In this document: piece by piece, positions 20,491-33,643 of the stretch | How positions within the stretch are numbered: the stretch's first letter is position 1 | How the letters are laid out: each line of letters starts with the position of its first letter | From: Pocillopora verrucosa | Lineage: Eukaryota > Cnidaria > Anthozoa > Scleractinia > Pocilloporidae | Length of the DNA: 64,000 nt | Reading direction: 5' to 3' | Assembly: GCF_036669915.1 (NCBI RefSeq) | Contig: NC_089312.1 | Location: forward strand, 31,101,330 to 31,165,329 | The notes under the pieces: model-generated | What the model was told of the DNA's origin: nothing | What the model saw: only the letters and a program-made list of their open reading frames with translations | Databases searched by the model: none | Program-made: the position numbers and the translations under genes

Positions 20491-23400
20491 TACATTGGTT
20501 AACAAATTCCTTATTATCCAGTTATTTTCTTTTCCCTCTTGCGAGTTATGAACGACCTTCTAACGTACTAGGATTTGATTACTTATTCGACAAACCAATT
20601 AAATATGCTTTACACATTAATATCTTTTAAACGATAAAAAAAGCCACGTGAACAATTTCAAAAATTGCTTTTTGAGCCTTTTTAAACTAGCAAGGACAAT
20701 AGATAATTTAAAGAGACTTCATAGGCTTGGCTAACCAGAAAACGTTCCCCACTCCCTCCCCACCAAGGTTCATTAGACCTACTTTGGAAAAAATGCACAT
20801 CATTTCTATTCAATAGAAATTTTAAATTCTTTTGAAAAAATTCATTGTTTACATTCTTGAATCTTGACCTTATTTAGGGAGAGCACGGCAAAAGAGGAAA
20901 TGCAAAACGAGTCGAAAAGTAAATTGCAATTTTAGATTTGCATCTCACGGAGTAATGTGATCGTTCATATTTTGCATACATAGAATAATTCGCCAGTTCA
21001 GCTGATCTGCTGTTATCAGCTTAGAGTATTTGAAACATCTAATTATAGCTGCATATTTTATTCGAACTGAGAGATTTCCGTTTGCGATCAATGCTGTCTT
21101 TGGTTAGTTTTCTTTCCAAATACAGATGCGTTAAACTGTGTTATTTCAAAGCGTTTATTGCTCGAGGCTACGACACGCTATATTTAGATGATTTCACCTT
21201 GTGCTCAACCCATACTTAACATCAGAAAGGGCTGCCACTGAACATTCTAGAGGGATATGCAACTCTAGCCCAAAAATTTTTCATCATAACAATAAATAAA
21301 GCAGCCTCTTCGCTAAATTCTTCGAAACTGCCGCAAAAATTTGCTGAACCAACTTTAAAAATCCTAAAAAGTAGAAATATGAACTAAAAACATTTTACAC
21401 TCGGCAGAAATCCATTGAAAATAACAGGGACTGGGAGATTCTAAGAGTAAAGTCCAGTGAAAAACTACAGCTATACAAATTGACCTTAAGGTTTGTGATA
21501 ACTTATCCAGCCGCTCGATCTTCCGTTTATAAATTTATCCTGGGTTCGTCATTAGCATTTCCCACTTCTTTGTTTGCTTTTTTGTTTGAATTTTTATCTC
21601 GTTTGTTGGTGTATATCGTTTGAGGAAATGGTATTTATAATTCTGTTTATTTTCCTTTTTGCGGCTTATTAGTATGGTTAGAAACCTTAAATTAAAAAGA
21701 TAGCGTGACTATTGCCATTTCACTGCATTTCATTGGATTTTGCGTAGGTAACTCAAAATATTAATGAAAACTATTTTTATTTTTTTATTGAAATAAAAGC
21801 TAAACGGCGGAGGGTTGACATTTAATTTTACCTCATCGTCTGATGTTGTTTCAAAACTGCAACCTCATTACGTAACCAAATACTTCTGAACTACAACATA
21901 CAAATCATGTCTGGTATGCCATTTCTTAAACATGTAGCGGCAATCAACTGGAATAAAAGAATGACGTCCTTTTCATTTCTTCCTGAACATCACAATAAAT
22001 AGTGATTTTCACGTACGATTTTTCCTTTTACGAACACTCAATTATGGCGCAGAATGAATGAATGAATTAAGACCTCTTTTAAGGAACAACTAAGTTTGGA
22101 AATTAAGTTTTTCCCGAATATTCCGGAATCACAAATCCCACGAAGTGAAATCAGATCTATGAAGTACATTGATCCTTTGGTTTTGAGCGAGTAAAAACAA
22201 ATGGTTTGTCATCATTGATCTGTTCGCTGCACAAGAGGCTGATTATTATTCTGTTCTACTCCTTTCTTTGGGCGAGTTTCGCTTAACGAAACTCAAGATT
22301 GAATGAGTAGCCCGATTGAGTTGCGCCCTTCGTGTGTTTAAAATGAAATTTTGTTCATTCATCAGGAATAATTGAGTTCCAAAAAGTCATCTTTCAGATA
22401 ATTGATAAATTCCCGCTAATGCACTATTTATACCCTCAAAATCTAAACACTGCACAATTTAATCTCACTACGAGGTAAATTTCGAGCCAGATAGAACTGA
22501 ACAATCAACCACACATTTCCTCATTATATTACTAAAAACAAATCAATTTATCGCCAAAATTTCTACTTTTTTCGGTTAAACATCTCCAGCTTGGTCAAAT
22601 ATAGCAAAACTGAACCTAATGGATTGCACCCTAAAGGCTCCGCTGTCTTGTGAAAAGGCAATATAAGCAGTACTGATTATATAATGAAATATCATGCATA
22701 TAATAAAGACTAAGTGCAAATATTGAGGTTTTAAGAAGAGGCTAAGTAAAGCAGGCTAAGTGCAGAAACTGAACCAGTTTCCGGCGCTTGAAGGAAAATC
22801 TCCGTATCATTAACCTGAGATAAAAAGATCTATTAGCTACTGACTTCTTTAGCGTTCTTTAGCAAGCAGGAAGGAGGATGCTGTCAATCGTTTTCTTCTC
22901 CTCAAATACTACATTAACCTGAAAAAAACAAAACAAAACAAACAAACAAACGAATGAAAAAAATAAAAATAAAATATCCAAATCTACCTAATCCAGAAGA
23001 AATTTTAGGTCAAGCGTTTAGATGTACTGCTCATTTATCGACAATATCCGAGCGTCTTGACTTGTGAGCCTATCGTGATTTTTTGAGACTAAGAGGGTGG
23101 AGAAAAACGACTAAAATTTTTTTAACTACACCGGATGCCATTCAAACTCAGCATATCTAGCGAGGCTATGATAAATCTAATGGCAACGCGACCATCTGTT
23201 TCTGAGTCAAGTTTGGTTCAATTGTCTTGTTAATCAGTCCTGTCAATTCACGACAAAGAGCCACCTGAACAAAAGGGTTAAATGTCATCCTTTTATCACT
23301 AGCAAAACCGAAATTTCAACGCGACGTATTTGAATTTGTTCAGTCCACTGAGTTCAATTAAAGATCGCTGAAGCGTATATCGATTGTCGTCAAGTTCTGC

Positions 23401-24746
23401 CGGTGGTGTAGTGAAACACTTTTTTGGGAGAGCAGCGGCCATCGATACTTGGCTTCAAGAAAATTCAATAACCTTTGTCTGGGATCTTAAGCCACTGGCA
23501 CTTGGAGCATGTCACGATTTCCTGAGTCGAACTGCTCGTACCTCATCAAGTGGTCGTATAACTGAGCTAATTAGAAGCGCAAGGGAAATGGGGAGAACAT
23601 CAGACCAGTTACAGTTTCTATCAGTGTCTTTGATTTAGAAAACCCCCGTCTTGAAAGTGGGGCAGCTGTTATGAACTCAGAGACAATGAACAAGTGCCTT
23701 TAGTTTCAAGGATAGTAAAACAGGTTCTCTTTGTGGTGTAGTCTGTCATAAAAAAAAATATAAAATTACCGAGGAAAAAAGAGAAGTCGATTCATTATGC
23801 AGAATAAATAATTGACAATGTTCGGGTTAGGGGCGTCTGCAGTTAAAAGCGAATAAACCAATATGGAAACACTTTTTCTTTTGAGTTGAAATAAAGTTTT
23901 TTTGTTGTTTAGCACAGTATTATAGTCTCGAGTATGCCTAATCTTGATATAATGGGGTGTGTTTCACCTCAGCCAATCACAATTCAGAGTTTTCCTAAAA
24001 TATGCGAGGAACGACGTGGTTTACTAATTATTTTTGTATCAACACAATTCAACCAAACAGTGTACAGAGAAACTTGCATTTGATCAGGTGCTAAATTTGT
24101 AACTTGTGGTTCCAAGAAGCCATTAATTGATCCTCTTTTCCAAAAATTATAAAGGAAAATACTTTGCGAGATTAAGTATGATTTGAAGACCTTTGCGTTA
24201 AAGAAAACATTCTTCGAATTCTATCCCCGTGTTTGGGCATCGAACCACGCGAGCTTCGAATTCTTCTTGAACAAACGCGTGACGAAAGGAAATGTCATTG
24301 ACCCCCCTCTAGGAAGAAATTGCTCAAGTCTTTTGTGGGCGCGCCAGGCATAGTTGTGTCATTCCTCGCATTCTTTGTTAGCCTCCGTTTTCACTCAAGT
24401 AAAGGGCAACTTGCTAATTCCAGGTGATTTTTCGAAGGACGACGTTACTATCATTCCTCTTGTATTTTGAAGAATTCTGTGTGGTTAGGTACGTTTCACG
24501 AAACTTTGAATGGTTTTAAATCATCCGATAGATTTTCCCCCTTCGAATGTTCGATCGGCCTGTTGAATCGTTCGAATTTTTTTCATTTTTCCAGACTTGT
24601 GCTTCCGGAACGACTGATCAAGCCATCAGTTAGAAGTCTACTGGGTCAGAATAAACAGTATTTGGAGATTCCCTCCAGCTAAGATCAATTTTTTACTCAG
24701 TGTTTCCAACAAAACCGCCAAGATTTCGGACCACGAGGACCTCGAA
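20491..24746. other. intergenic, likely includes TEAD promoter and 5' UTR at its right end
   Basis: No gene is supported. A frame at 23384-23638 (VVKHFFGRAAAIDTWLQ…) opens at TTG and resembles nothing I can name. A low-complexity A-rich tract lies at about 22920-22975. The last 400 bp before the TEAD start are less AT-rich (for example ggcgcgccaggc near 24341), which would suit a promoter or leader. No TATA element is clear. Confidence 0.4.
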
Positions 24747-27700
24747 ATGACTAACTCGGCCGACGAGGGCAGCGCGACCAAAAGCCCCGTCGACATGGCC
24801 AATGATGCCGAAGGAGTATGGTCGCCAGATATCGAGCAGTCCTTTCAGGAGGCTCTGGCAATTTACCCTCCTTGTGGGCGGCGAAAAATTATTCTCTCTG
24901 ATGAAGGCAAAATGTACGGTGAGTGGCGCATTCTTGTCTTCGAATTTGTTTAATTCGTCAAGCGTCGATTGTTTGAATATTGCTCAACCCGGAAACCTAA
25001 ACTATGGTCACTAACGAAGTTGCTTGCTCCTTTCGCATAACTCACTTACTTTGAAACTATTTCTAAAATGAGAAACGGCTGGCTTGTTAAGAATAGAGAG
25101 AATGTTGACACTACATACCGCGCTTTCCACGAAGGCATGGAATGGGCAGTCGAGTTGTTTATATCAACTGAACAACGCGATCTCTTGTTGTAATAACTAC
25201 ATATTATTGGCATTCAGCACTCACAGTTTAACACCGATCTCTCGTGGCAGCTGTCCAGCTAGAGTTCATGAAAATGTTAGCATACTTGTAGGCTTCTTGG
25301 CGGTTTTCGCTGAGCAACTAAAAATTCAGCTCCAATGATAAGATGTCACGAACGCTAAGCGTACGCAGCTACGCGTGTTCAATTGTTTGAAATATGCTTG
25401 CTATGTAACTCGCAGTTTTACATTAACCCCTTACCACAGCGGTTGCATGATCAGTATAACTCATCAGTTTTGCTTAATTTGTGTTTTGGAAGACCAACTT
25501 GTCAATTTTGTGGGCGATTAAAAGAAGAAGATCATTTTGATCGCCTCAGTTATTTTGTCTCTCAGAACCGTTGAGATCTCAGGCATAGCATGTGTTTTAC
25601 ATTGCGTTTGTAACAAAGGATCACGAATTATTTTGTTGGAATGCATGTTTAGTTTATTGAGTTTAAAAGATGGCGAACATTAAATTTTAAAAAACTCAGC
25701 TTTTTTATAACTTTTATGTGTTGTGGAACAAAGACCTCGTCATATTTGTATCTGATTAGTATGCCACATGGATAATATTAAGCAACTTGAATAGAATATA
25801 ATGAAATGCTATGCTGAAAAAATACGCAACACTGAAACTTAATTTATGAAATGTGCTTTGGTAATGTCACCCACACTTTTCCTTTTCCTGTAATCTGTAT
25901 TAAGTCCTTAATGCTTTGTTTCCTTCAAATTCAGTTCAAAATACAGATGAAGTTCATTATAATTTTGTATTTTCTTGGCAATATAGTCCTTTCCCCCAGC
26001 CACAGTTTAGGCAGTTTTAGTCCTTCATGGGTGATGAAGAAATTTTTGTTCATTGAAAAAATATACTTTTCCAATTTTAAAGACCAAGAGTTAAAAACAA
26101 CTGATTTTGTTCTGTTATGTTGAATTTTGAACAAAATTCACACTTTACTTAATTATTATTTTCATAATTATTGTGCAATTCAAGGAAAGATAATGCCTCT
26201 TCAACAAAAGTGTGGGTGGTACAAGTACATGCATACTAAGATCTTACTCCGAAACTGTTTTGGCTGATAAACCAAGGTAGTAATTTAGAAAACACTGATA
26301 ATATGAGGAATGGGTGCCAAGTCTCCTAATATACAGCTAACCCTAAAGACTTCTCAAATATTGATTTAAATTTAAGGCAGTGCGACCACACTAATTTTCC
26401 TTTTATTTAAGGATGAGCTAAAGAAACATTGATTGATAATGAGTCTTCCCTATGTAATCTAAATTAAGCGCCTGTCTTCCTAAATTGTAGAATTCAAGTT
26501 AGAGCTCTTTTCTGTTTTTGAATGCAGGCCGTAATGAGTTGATTGCTCGATACATCAAGCTGAGAACTGGAAAAACAAGAACAAGGAAACAGGTAACTAT
26601 TTTAAATCTAGGAGTTACAATCAAGATAGTGTTTTTCGACTCTCAAAGTGGGGAATGAATCTATTAATAAGAATATTGACAAATTTCTTAAACTGAAGTT
26701 ATATTTTTCTCTTTGACTTCAACTTGGCTGGTTCACATCAGTAATAGTAACTTTTCAAAACGTTTTTCTCCATCAGCCAGTTTTCCTTTTGCATGCACCT
26801 GTATCTAGTGATACTGTGAGAAATTCAGAAGAAGGGGTACCTCTTGCAGCTTGGTTGTTCCATTTTTTTTTGTGGTGCCAATTATGATATTCTTTTTTAT
26901 GGAAAAAAAAAAATCAATGAAAGCTATGATCCCAAAAAAGAGGCTTTTTTTTTATCTAGCACCAGACAAAAGTTCTGATTGGTTCAGGCAGCAATATTTT
27001 CAAGCTGGGTGCTTACTGGGTGAAGTTGAGATTTTTCAAATTTTTTTCTTACATAGGTTTCCAGTCACATTCAAGTGTTAGCAAGGAAAAAGGCAAGGGA
27101 GATTCAAGGCAAACTTAAGGTTAGTTACACTGCTTATTTTTTTTTATTTGTGTTTGATAGGTTTCAAGTCACATTCAGGTGTTAGCGAGGAGAAAACCAA
27201 GAGAAGTGCATGCAAAAATTAAGGTTTGTACATAAGTGTATACTGTAGGTGTAAGATTATAACACTTAGAGTAACAATTACAAAGAATTACAAGTCAGCA
27301 ATTACAGTTGTTGAAAACCAAAAGTTGCTTTCGAGCATCCTGTTATAAAGTAACAAAGGACCAGTTGACCTCAGCACCTGAAGTAGAATAGTACTGTTTG
27401 GTTGAAACCTTAGAATCAACATAAAGTGATTGATTCCAGAGATAAATGGTGTTATTGTATTATTAGCCATAATAGTATTTCACCATAGGAAATAACTTCA
27501 ACCTTTCTAAGCTTTTGTATTTCATCTTATCGTTATTGTTTTCCTAATCTCAAACTTTTTTTCAATGGTATTTCTAGCTTTCGGAGTTAATTCCAAGATT
27601 AATGATTTTTTTATCAATGTCAAATGTAGGACCAGGCTGCGCGAGACAAAGCTCTTCAGACTATGGCCTCAATGTCATCGGCACAAATTGTGTCAGCCTC

Positions 27701-30700
27701 TGTACTTCACAGTAAGGCTCTGGCGGCAGCTGGAATGCCTGCATTTAACAATGAAAGCCAAGGATACCAAGTATGTCCAGTACAATTATAATTAATAGAT
27801 ATCTCAAAACTTTTCACACTACATGTTTCTAAAACTTAACTCTTCAAATTGTATTGTTATCTGTTGCATGGTCTTTAAGGTCATCAGATAAACCAGCTTA
27901 AGTTGAAAATTTTGAATTACTATTTTTTTTCTCAGACTGACCCTTTCGGAAAAGCTAGGTCAAGATTTAGTATTTTCGAACACTCTGATTAGAGTGCTCT
28001 TTGCTCTCTTAAATCAATTAAGGTTACTGGTATTTGGAAGATTGACAAATTTACTGGGAGTGTTTTCGGGGAACTGGAAGAGGTCTTTCTGAAATAACTT
28101 CATCTTTTAAATCTTAAAGTAGATTCTTGGGCCATTCCTTTTTCCGGTCAAAATACATGTTTTTTGTTTATTTTAGCAACAATACTGGCCATCTAGCGCA
28201 GGGCAGCCAGTGCCAGGCAGTTATAACAATGCCTCACAAGCTCCATATGGCAGTCCAGGAGTCCAAGCCAGTGTACCTGGTAGTGTTGTGTCCACAGCTG
28301 CAGTTGCAAGCCCCACTGGAGCTGTTGTCAGTACTCCTGAAGACATGGTAAGTTTTCTGTACAACGATTTTAACAGGATGGACTGAGATTTAAGGATGTC
28401 CGTTGATTGTTGTTTGCCAGGTTGAAGGTAAAACATGAAATTTTTTAAGAGCTGAGTGAGAGCAAGATGAAGGTTACATCCTTTACTATCAACCCTTTAC
28501 ATCCTCACAGCAGTATATGTGTTTTCCATACTTTTATCTGGACATTTCCTATGGTAGTTACAAAGGGAATTTGTTCAACAATCAGGAGCTTCTTGAGTTC
28601 ATAGTCATTTCCTTTACTCTCATGAATTAAATGTTTGGTTCAGGGGTGATACTGTCCAGACAAGTTACATGCTTTTCACCCTGTGAGAGAAGAATAATTT
28701 TAGATTCTATTCTTTCATTTTACTTTCCATTCCATCCAGTACATTAAGAGTGGGATTTGATTGTCTTTATTTTTTTTATTTTTTTATTATTTTTTTTTTT
28801 GCAGAGGAGTGTCACACACAGCAGAGGAACTGTATCCTCTACACCACCAACTTTTGCTGCACATGGCAGCTCAACATGGCCTCAGAGATCTGTTGAACAG
28901 CAGCTAGTAAGTGCACCTATCATTACTGCAGCAGTGTTATCTAAAGGTCGATTTACACTTTTATTATAAGCAATGTTGGCCAATTACTATAAGTATATAA
29001 TAAATGGTAGATATCCAAATAATAGTCTTAATATTCTTTGCTGTCCACCTCACACCTTCCACCTTTGCTGTCCACCTCACATCTAAACAGCAGTTTATCA
29101 CAGTGTTGATGGCTAGCTTGGTAAATATTCATCACCAAACACCTCCACTTTGGTGAATAGTTATTAACTATTACTATTTGGATTTGACTTTCTAGGTCTT
29201 TCACATCATTTTTATAGTTTGATATTCAAAAGTTACATGTTATGAAAACCCTTAATAACTAAACATCATTATGCACGTTTTCCATACTGTTCTCTATACA
29301 TTCCAACTGGCACTGACCAGGTGAACTCATTCAACAGTCAGGAACTGCTTGAGTTGTGGATCATTTCCTTTATTTTCATGTTCTGAGCGTTTGACTCATT
29401 AATGATACTGTAAGGGGAATATAGATACTTGTATTAGTCACCAGTGAGAAAAAGAGGGAGAACCTTTCAGCTCCTCTAACTTTGTGACTGTCATGATTTT
29501 AGTTAACTTAATTTTGTTTGATTTTAGCCCCTGCGGCTGGTGGACTTCTCAGCATTTCTCGAACAACAGCGAATGGAACCTGAGTCGGTAATTAGAATCT
29601 CTACCAGACACATGTTAAGCTATTAATTGCAAATTTAAGATATACACACAGCCCGTAGTGTGTTGCATTGGATAGACTGCAGTGTCCTTTAGAAGTTAAC
29701 AGCTACACATACTTCAAAATCCTAAGTAACTGAAGAAATGTCCAGTAAGCAAGATAATGTGGCAGTGGAAACAAACAAAACAGCTTTCAAACATTGAAGT
29801 TTTGAACAAATGTCAAGCTTGAATTTTAAACTAAATTCCTCTTCATTCCTTTCCTTTAGTACCACAAGCATTTGTTTGTTCACTTGGGACCAAACACAGA
29901 TCTTGGTGACCCTCACCTTGAGGTAAAGCATTTAATTAGAATGCATGGATTGAATACAATTTTATTGGTTGTTATTATACTGTGGAATCTCAATTATCCA
30001 GACTCAGGGGGACTGGGCTGAATAATGTGCATAAATGAAATGGCCCCAAAATAAAACTGAATAAATATATTAAACCAATGTCATACAAGAATGAAAGTAC
30101 ATTCTCAAATAACAGTGCATCATTGCCAATACTTGTTAAAGTATTTACAAAATCATTTTACAAGGACTACATTTTATGACCTAGAATGCTTACATGTGCA
30201 CCTTGCTAATTCTTCAATTCTTTGAAACTGCATTATTGAAATTGTTTCAGTGCATCTGCTTGGTTTGATGGGAAAGAGTTGTTACAGATCTCATTTTTGA
30301 ATGATTGACTTTCATGAAAAAATAGGACCAGAGAGGCAAGTCGGGATAATAAAAAAATCTGGATAATTGAGATTCGACTGTAGTGGATTGCCAACAATTT
30401 CCAACATTATGAACTCTTAATTAAGGCTTGTTTGCACAAAAATATCTGTGGATGTGTGACCAAGCAGCTTTATCATGCAGTTTGTCTCAGCGGGGCAGTG
30501 AAAAAATTTCAACAACTGATAACATCACTATTTTTTTTCTTCTTTTGTTGAACTGAAGGCAGTCGACATTCGCCAGATTTATGACAAGTTTCCTGAGAAG
30601 AAAGGAGGCCTTAAAGAGCTTTATGACAAGGGACCCCAAGCAGTATTTTTCTTGGTGAAATTTTGGGTAGGCAGGACTGTCATTATTATTTTTCTGTGTT

Positions 30701-33060
30701 ATGAAGTATGATCCTGATGTTCCTTTGGTTGTTAGTTTTGGTTATAGACACACTTCTTGTTAACCCTCTAACCCTGAGAGTGACCAGCATCTAATTTCTC
30801 TTTACAGTAATACTGCTGAATTATTCTTTAACCCTTTAACTCCTAGATCAAATTTGTTATTCTCCTTACTGTCAACCATACAATTCTTCAGAGAATTTAG
30901 TATTGGATCAGCTAATTATCCCCAAATTTATTTTTTTTCAATTCTCATCACTAATCTGGTTCACATGTTATTGATATAGTAAGGAGAAATTCTGTCTTGG
31001 TCACTCATGGGAGTCAAAGGGTTATTAAGATCATGAGAATAAACAAAAGGATTACCAACTTGAGAAGCTTTGATCATAAAATGAATTCTCCTTGTTTGTA
31101 CCAGGAAAATGTATAGAGGAGAGTATGAAGAATATCGTTACTGATTTTATGGTGTAAATTAAGGGTTTTTCTGATTTTCCTTCCTAGGCTGATCTGAATA
31201 CAAACATACATGATGAAGCTGGAGCATTTTATGGTGTTTCAAGCACGTAAGTGTCTTATTTTTAAATTACAGTACAATCAGTTTATTGGATAAGTTTTTA
31301 CACTCACTGAACTACCCATATACTGTTTCAAATGAAGTTTGGCCATAAATTATCTGGTTTATAGTTCATTATATGCAAGAAATTGTACATAACCCTGTAA
31401 AGTGCCCAAACTCCTTTCCTTAAAATATAACGTGTGTGGGAAATTATTTATAAAAGTAATCCATAGAAATCCTTACAAATTTATGGGGATAAATTTACAC
31501 TGCCACTTGTCACTCAGCCACTTATTTGAACTTGACAGTTAACTAAGGTAAATTGTCACTAATGAAAAGCCTTTGCTTTTATTCTAGTTATGAGTCAAAC
31601 GAAAATATGACCATCACATGTTCCACAAAAGTTTGTTCATTTGGCAAGCAAGTTGTGGAGAAAGTGGAGGTGAGACAAAATGCAAAAAATAATCAATGAA
31701 ATATCAATCAAAGTCTACTGATCTTGCAAGTTAGAAATTACAATTAGTGGTGAGAGTATTGGTGACTGATTTAGCCCATTCATGTAGATATTGTGCTGAG
31801 TTTCTCTTGGCATTTCAGAGACCCATCATACTAGTAAACAGATATTTTGGACGGAGACCCCATCTTTCCTCTTTTTTAGTTACATATATGTACTTTGGGT
31901 ATAGCAACCAAAATTGAGCTGTGTATACATGTACTTTCTAACATGAATGTGGACTTTTTTTTTCTCCTTTCTTTCAGACTGAATTTGGCCACTTCGAAAA
32001 CAGTCGGTTTGTTTACCGCATTCACAGGTCCCCAATGTGCGAATACATGATCAATTTTGTTCACAAACTTAAACAGTTGCCTGAAAAGTACATGATGAAC
32101 AGTGTGTTGGAGAACTTCACGATTCTTCAAGTAAGTTAAAGTGTCACAAGGGAACTGATGTCAGTGGGCTTTAAGTGAATATATACTTTGTACAACTTTT
32201 CATACCACAACAATGAAATTGCCTGTAGTACCTCTGTAGTGTAAGTTGCAAGATTGTGCTACATTGCATGATGTCAATTGTGGCAAGTAAGCATTCCACT
32301 TTAGTTCTCAGGCTCTTTCCAAGCCAGTACAGTCTTTTTGTATTGTCCAACTTGTTTAGTTGAGTGGACAGGCTGAGTTTGCAGTTACTGTGGTGAATGT
32401 GAGGATGCAAATTTGAAACAAAACCAAAACTTTTAACCTTTTTGACCCCTAAGTTTGCCAAGCATCTATTTACTCCTTACATTATTATTCCTGAATCACA
32501 TAAAGATCATAAGAATAAGAGAAATGATTACTAACTAATAAAGCACCAGGTAATTAATCAAATTCTGCTTGCTAGAATATGCATACTGATGTTAGGGTGT
32601 AAAGAGTTAATCAACTCTTTACACCTTAACATCAGTATGTATATTCTCTCTGTTCTCTACACATGTCTTGGTTCTGAAAAAGAGAATTTGTTGAACAATC
32701 AAGAGCTTCTTTAGTTGTAGATCATGTCCCATATTCTCATGACCTTAATGTTTTATTCAGGGTGATCTTAGAAGGAGAAATTTTATGCCAGTCACTCTTA
32801 GGGATTAAAGGGTAAATGTAATCAACAAATGGCTGTCAGGATACAGCCCTTATAGCCAACTTGCTAATTTTTTAGACTTGCTTATAGGGTGTTGGTAAGC
32901 TGCTAACAATTCAGCCATATTTAATTTATTTATCATTCATTTGTAGGTATTATCAAACAGGGAGACACAAGAAACCTTACTCTGCCTTGCCTATGTGTTT
33001 GAAGTATCAACTAGCGAACATGGAGCTCAGCATCATATTTACCGACTAGTTAAAGACTAA
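24747..33060 (+). CDS. TEAD: TEAD/Scalloped transcription factor (Hippo pathway)
   Basis: DNA-binding partner of YAP/Yorkie in the nucleus. Coding exons: 24747-24918, 26528-26592, 27057-27119 or 27161-27223, 27630-27770, 28177-28347, 28805-28906, 29528-29587, 29860-29922, 30559-30666, 31188-31246, 31588-31669, 31978-32130, 32947-33060. All have GT-AG introns and consistent phases, totalling 450 codons, a normal TEAD length. The TEA domain runs from about residue 23 ([15 protein letters not shown]) through [21 protein letters not shown] to about 100. A Pro/Ala/Ser-rich linker follows. The YAP-binding domain starts at about 240 ([13 protein letters not shown]). It includes [10 protein letters not shown], with Cys383 aligned to the palmitoylated cysteine, and ends [14 protein letters not shown] as in other TEADs. 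The ATG at 24747 fits the usual short acidic leader; vertebrate TEADs often use a non-AUG start. Confidence 0.95.
27057..27119 (+). other. TEAD: TEAD alternative exon 3a (TEA-domain helix 3)
   Basis: 63 bp, phase 0-0, encoding [12 protein letters not shown] then AREIQGKLK. The acceptor is ttacatag and the donor AAG|GTTAGT. It is the closer match to vertebrate TEAD (REIQSKLK). Confidence 0.9.
27161..27223 (+). other. TEAD: TEAD alternative exon 3b, tandem duplicate of 3a
   Basis: 63 bp, phase 0-0, encoding [12 protein letters not shown] then PREVHAKIK. The acceptor is tttgatag and the donor AAG|GTTTGT. It lies only 41 bp after exon 3a, which is shorter than usual animal introns. The two exons therefore should not be spliced together and would be used as alternatives. 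The frame is kept with either. Confidence 0.85.
28492..28700. mobile_element. MITE relic (TAACCC family) in a TEAD intron
   Basis: Shares aaccctttacatcctcacag, tttgttcaacaatcaggagc and tcatttcctttactctcatg with the relics at 29255-29430 and 32680-32815. Confidence 0.5.
29250..29430. mobile_element. MITE relic (TAACCC family) in a TEAD intron
   Basis: Contains cattcaacagtcaggaactg, tcatttcctttattttcatg and a degenerate left end. It is related to the elements at 28492 and 32680. Confidence 0.45.
29980..30380. mobile_element. pogo/Tigger-like MITE with TA target duplication
   Basis: The left end CTGTGGAATCTCAATTATCC and the right end, read on the other strand as CAGTCGAATCTCAATTATCC, form terminal inverted repeats of about 23 bp. 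TA dinucleotides flank both ends (29978-29979 and 30381-30382). It is about 400 bp, non-coding, inside a TEAD intron. The TA duplication and CAGT-type ends fit the Tc1/mariner-pogo group. Confidence 0.7.
30828..31026. mobile_element. MITE, TTAACCCTTTAACTCC family
   Basis: The left end ttaaccctttaactcctag is mirrored by gggagtcaaagggttattaa at the right. It sits in a TEAD intron. The copy at 47311-47521 is the same family in the opposite orientation, sharing gacagaatttctccttac and ggggataa…agt/cagttgatccaatac. Confidence 0.75.
32436..32815. mobile_element. composite of two MITE relics meeting head to head, with a perfect-core palindrome
   Basis: At 32580-32640 gcatactgatgttagggtgt-aaagagtt is followed by aatc and then aactcttt-acaccttaacatcagtatgt, a stem of about 28 bp with one or two mismatches. 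The sequences outside belong to the TAACCC family, with a right end near gggattaaagggta. It lies in the last TEAD intron. Confidence 0.6.
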
Positions 33061-33424
33061 AAAATATTATATTAAAAGTAACTGCTTTCTAGAACATGTA
33101 TATGTATATCTTTTTCCTTTGTAAAATTTATTCTTTCAATTTCTTTATATCAAATAACTTGTATTATGTAAATGAAAGAAAACATCAGCCATTTGGAGGA
33201 CTAAAACTATCCATGCAAGATAAGGAAAATTGTTTTAAAGCACATCGATATTGCTTTGGGTTGTGATATTGCATTTTGCTGTGAGTTATAGGAGCTAGAA
33301 ATCATTACTTTTAATCAAGACATTTGAGATGACTGTCAGCTTTACTCCAATTGTAAGTTCCAGCCATCAAAAATATTTTATATTCTCTGAGATATTAAAT
33401 ACTTTTAATATCGTAAAGGGCAAG
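33061..33424 (+). other. TEAD 3' UTR (extent unknown)
   Basis: AT-rich sequence directly after the TEAD stop. I see no canonical AATAAA that can be tied to the gene with confidence. Confidence 0.35.
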
Positions 33425-33643
33425 TAAAATAGTCCATCTCACAGTTGTGTGCTTGGTTGCCAAGCCTTTGAACAGAAGTGAGGCTAAGGTTGACCTTTTT
33501 ATGATACAAACCTTGCTGCTTTGCAGATGCAAATTACTTTGTTATCATGTGAACTAGACACTGGTCTCTATCACTACAAGGTCACCTTCAGCCTCACTCC
33601 AAATTAAAGGCTTGGCAACTAAGTACACAACTATAAAATAGCC
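33425..33643. mobile_element. foldback MITE just 3' of TEAD
   Basis: The left arm agttgtgtgcttggttgcca … agcctttg … gtgaggctaaggttgacc is inverted at the right as ggtcaccttcagcctcac … aaaggcttggcaactaag … cacaact. The arms are about 65-70 bp. It could fall inside the TEAD 3' UTR and form a hairpin there. Confidence 0.65.

Noticed and set aside
23384-23638. 84-codon open frame VVKHFFGRAAAIDTWLQ…
   Set aside because: Starts at TTG, has no flanking splice logic and no recognisable domain. It may be a fragment of an unknown element but cannot be supported.
27120-27160. The 41-bp gap between TEAD exons 3a and 3b as a normal intron
   Set aside because: It has GT and AG ends, but it is shorter than usual animal introns and joining both would duplicate the DNA-binding helix; alternative use is far more likely.
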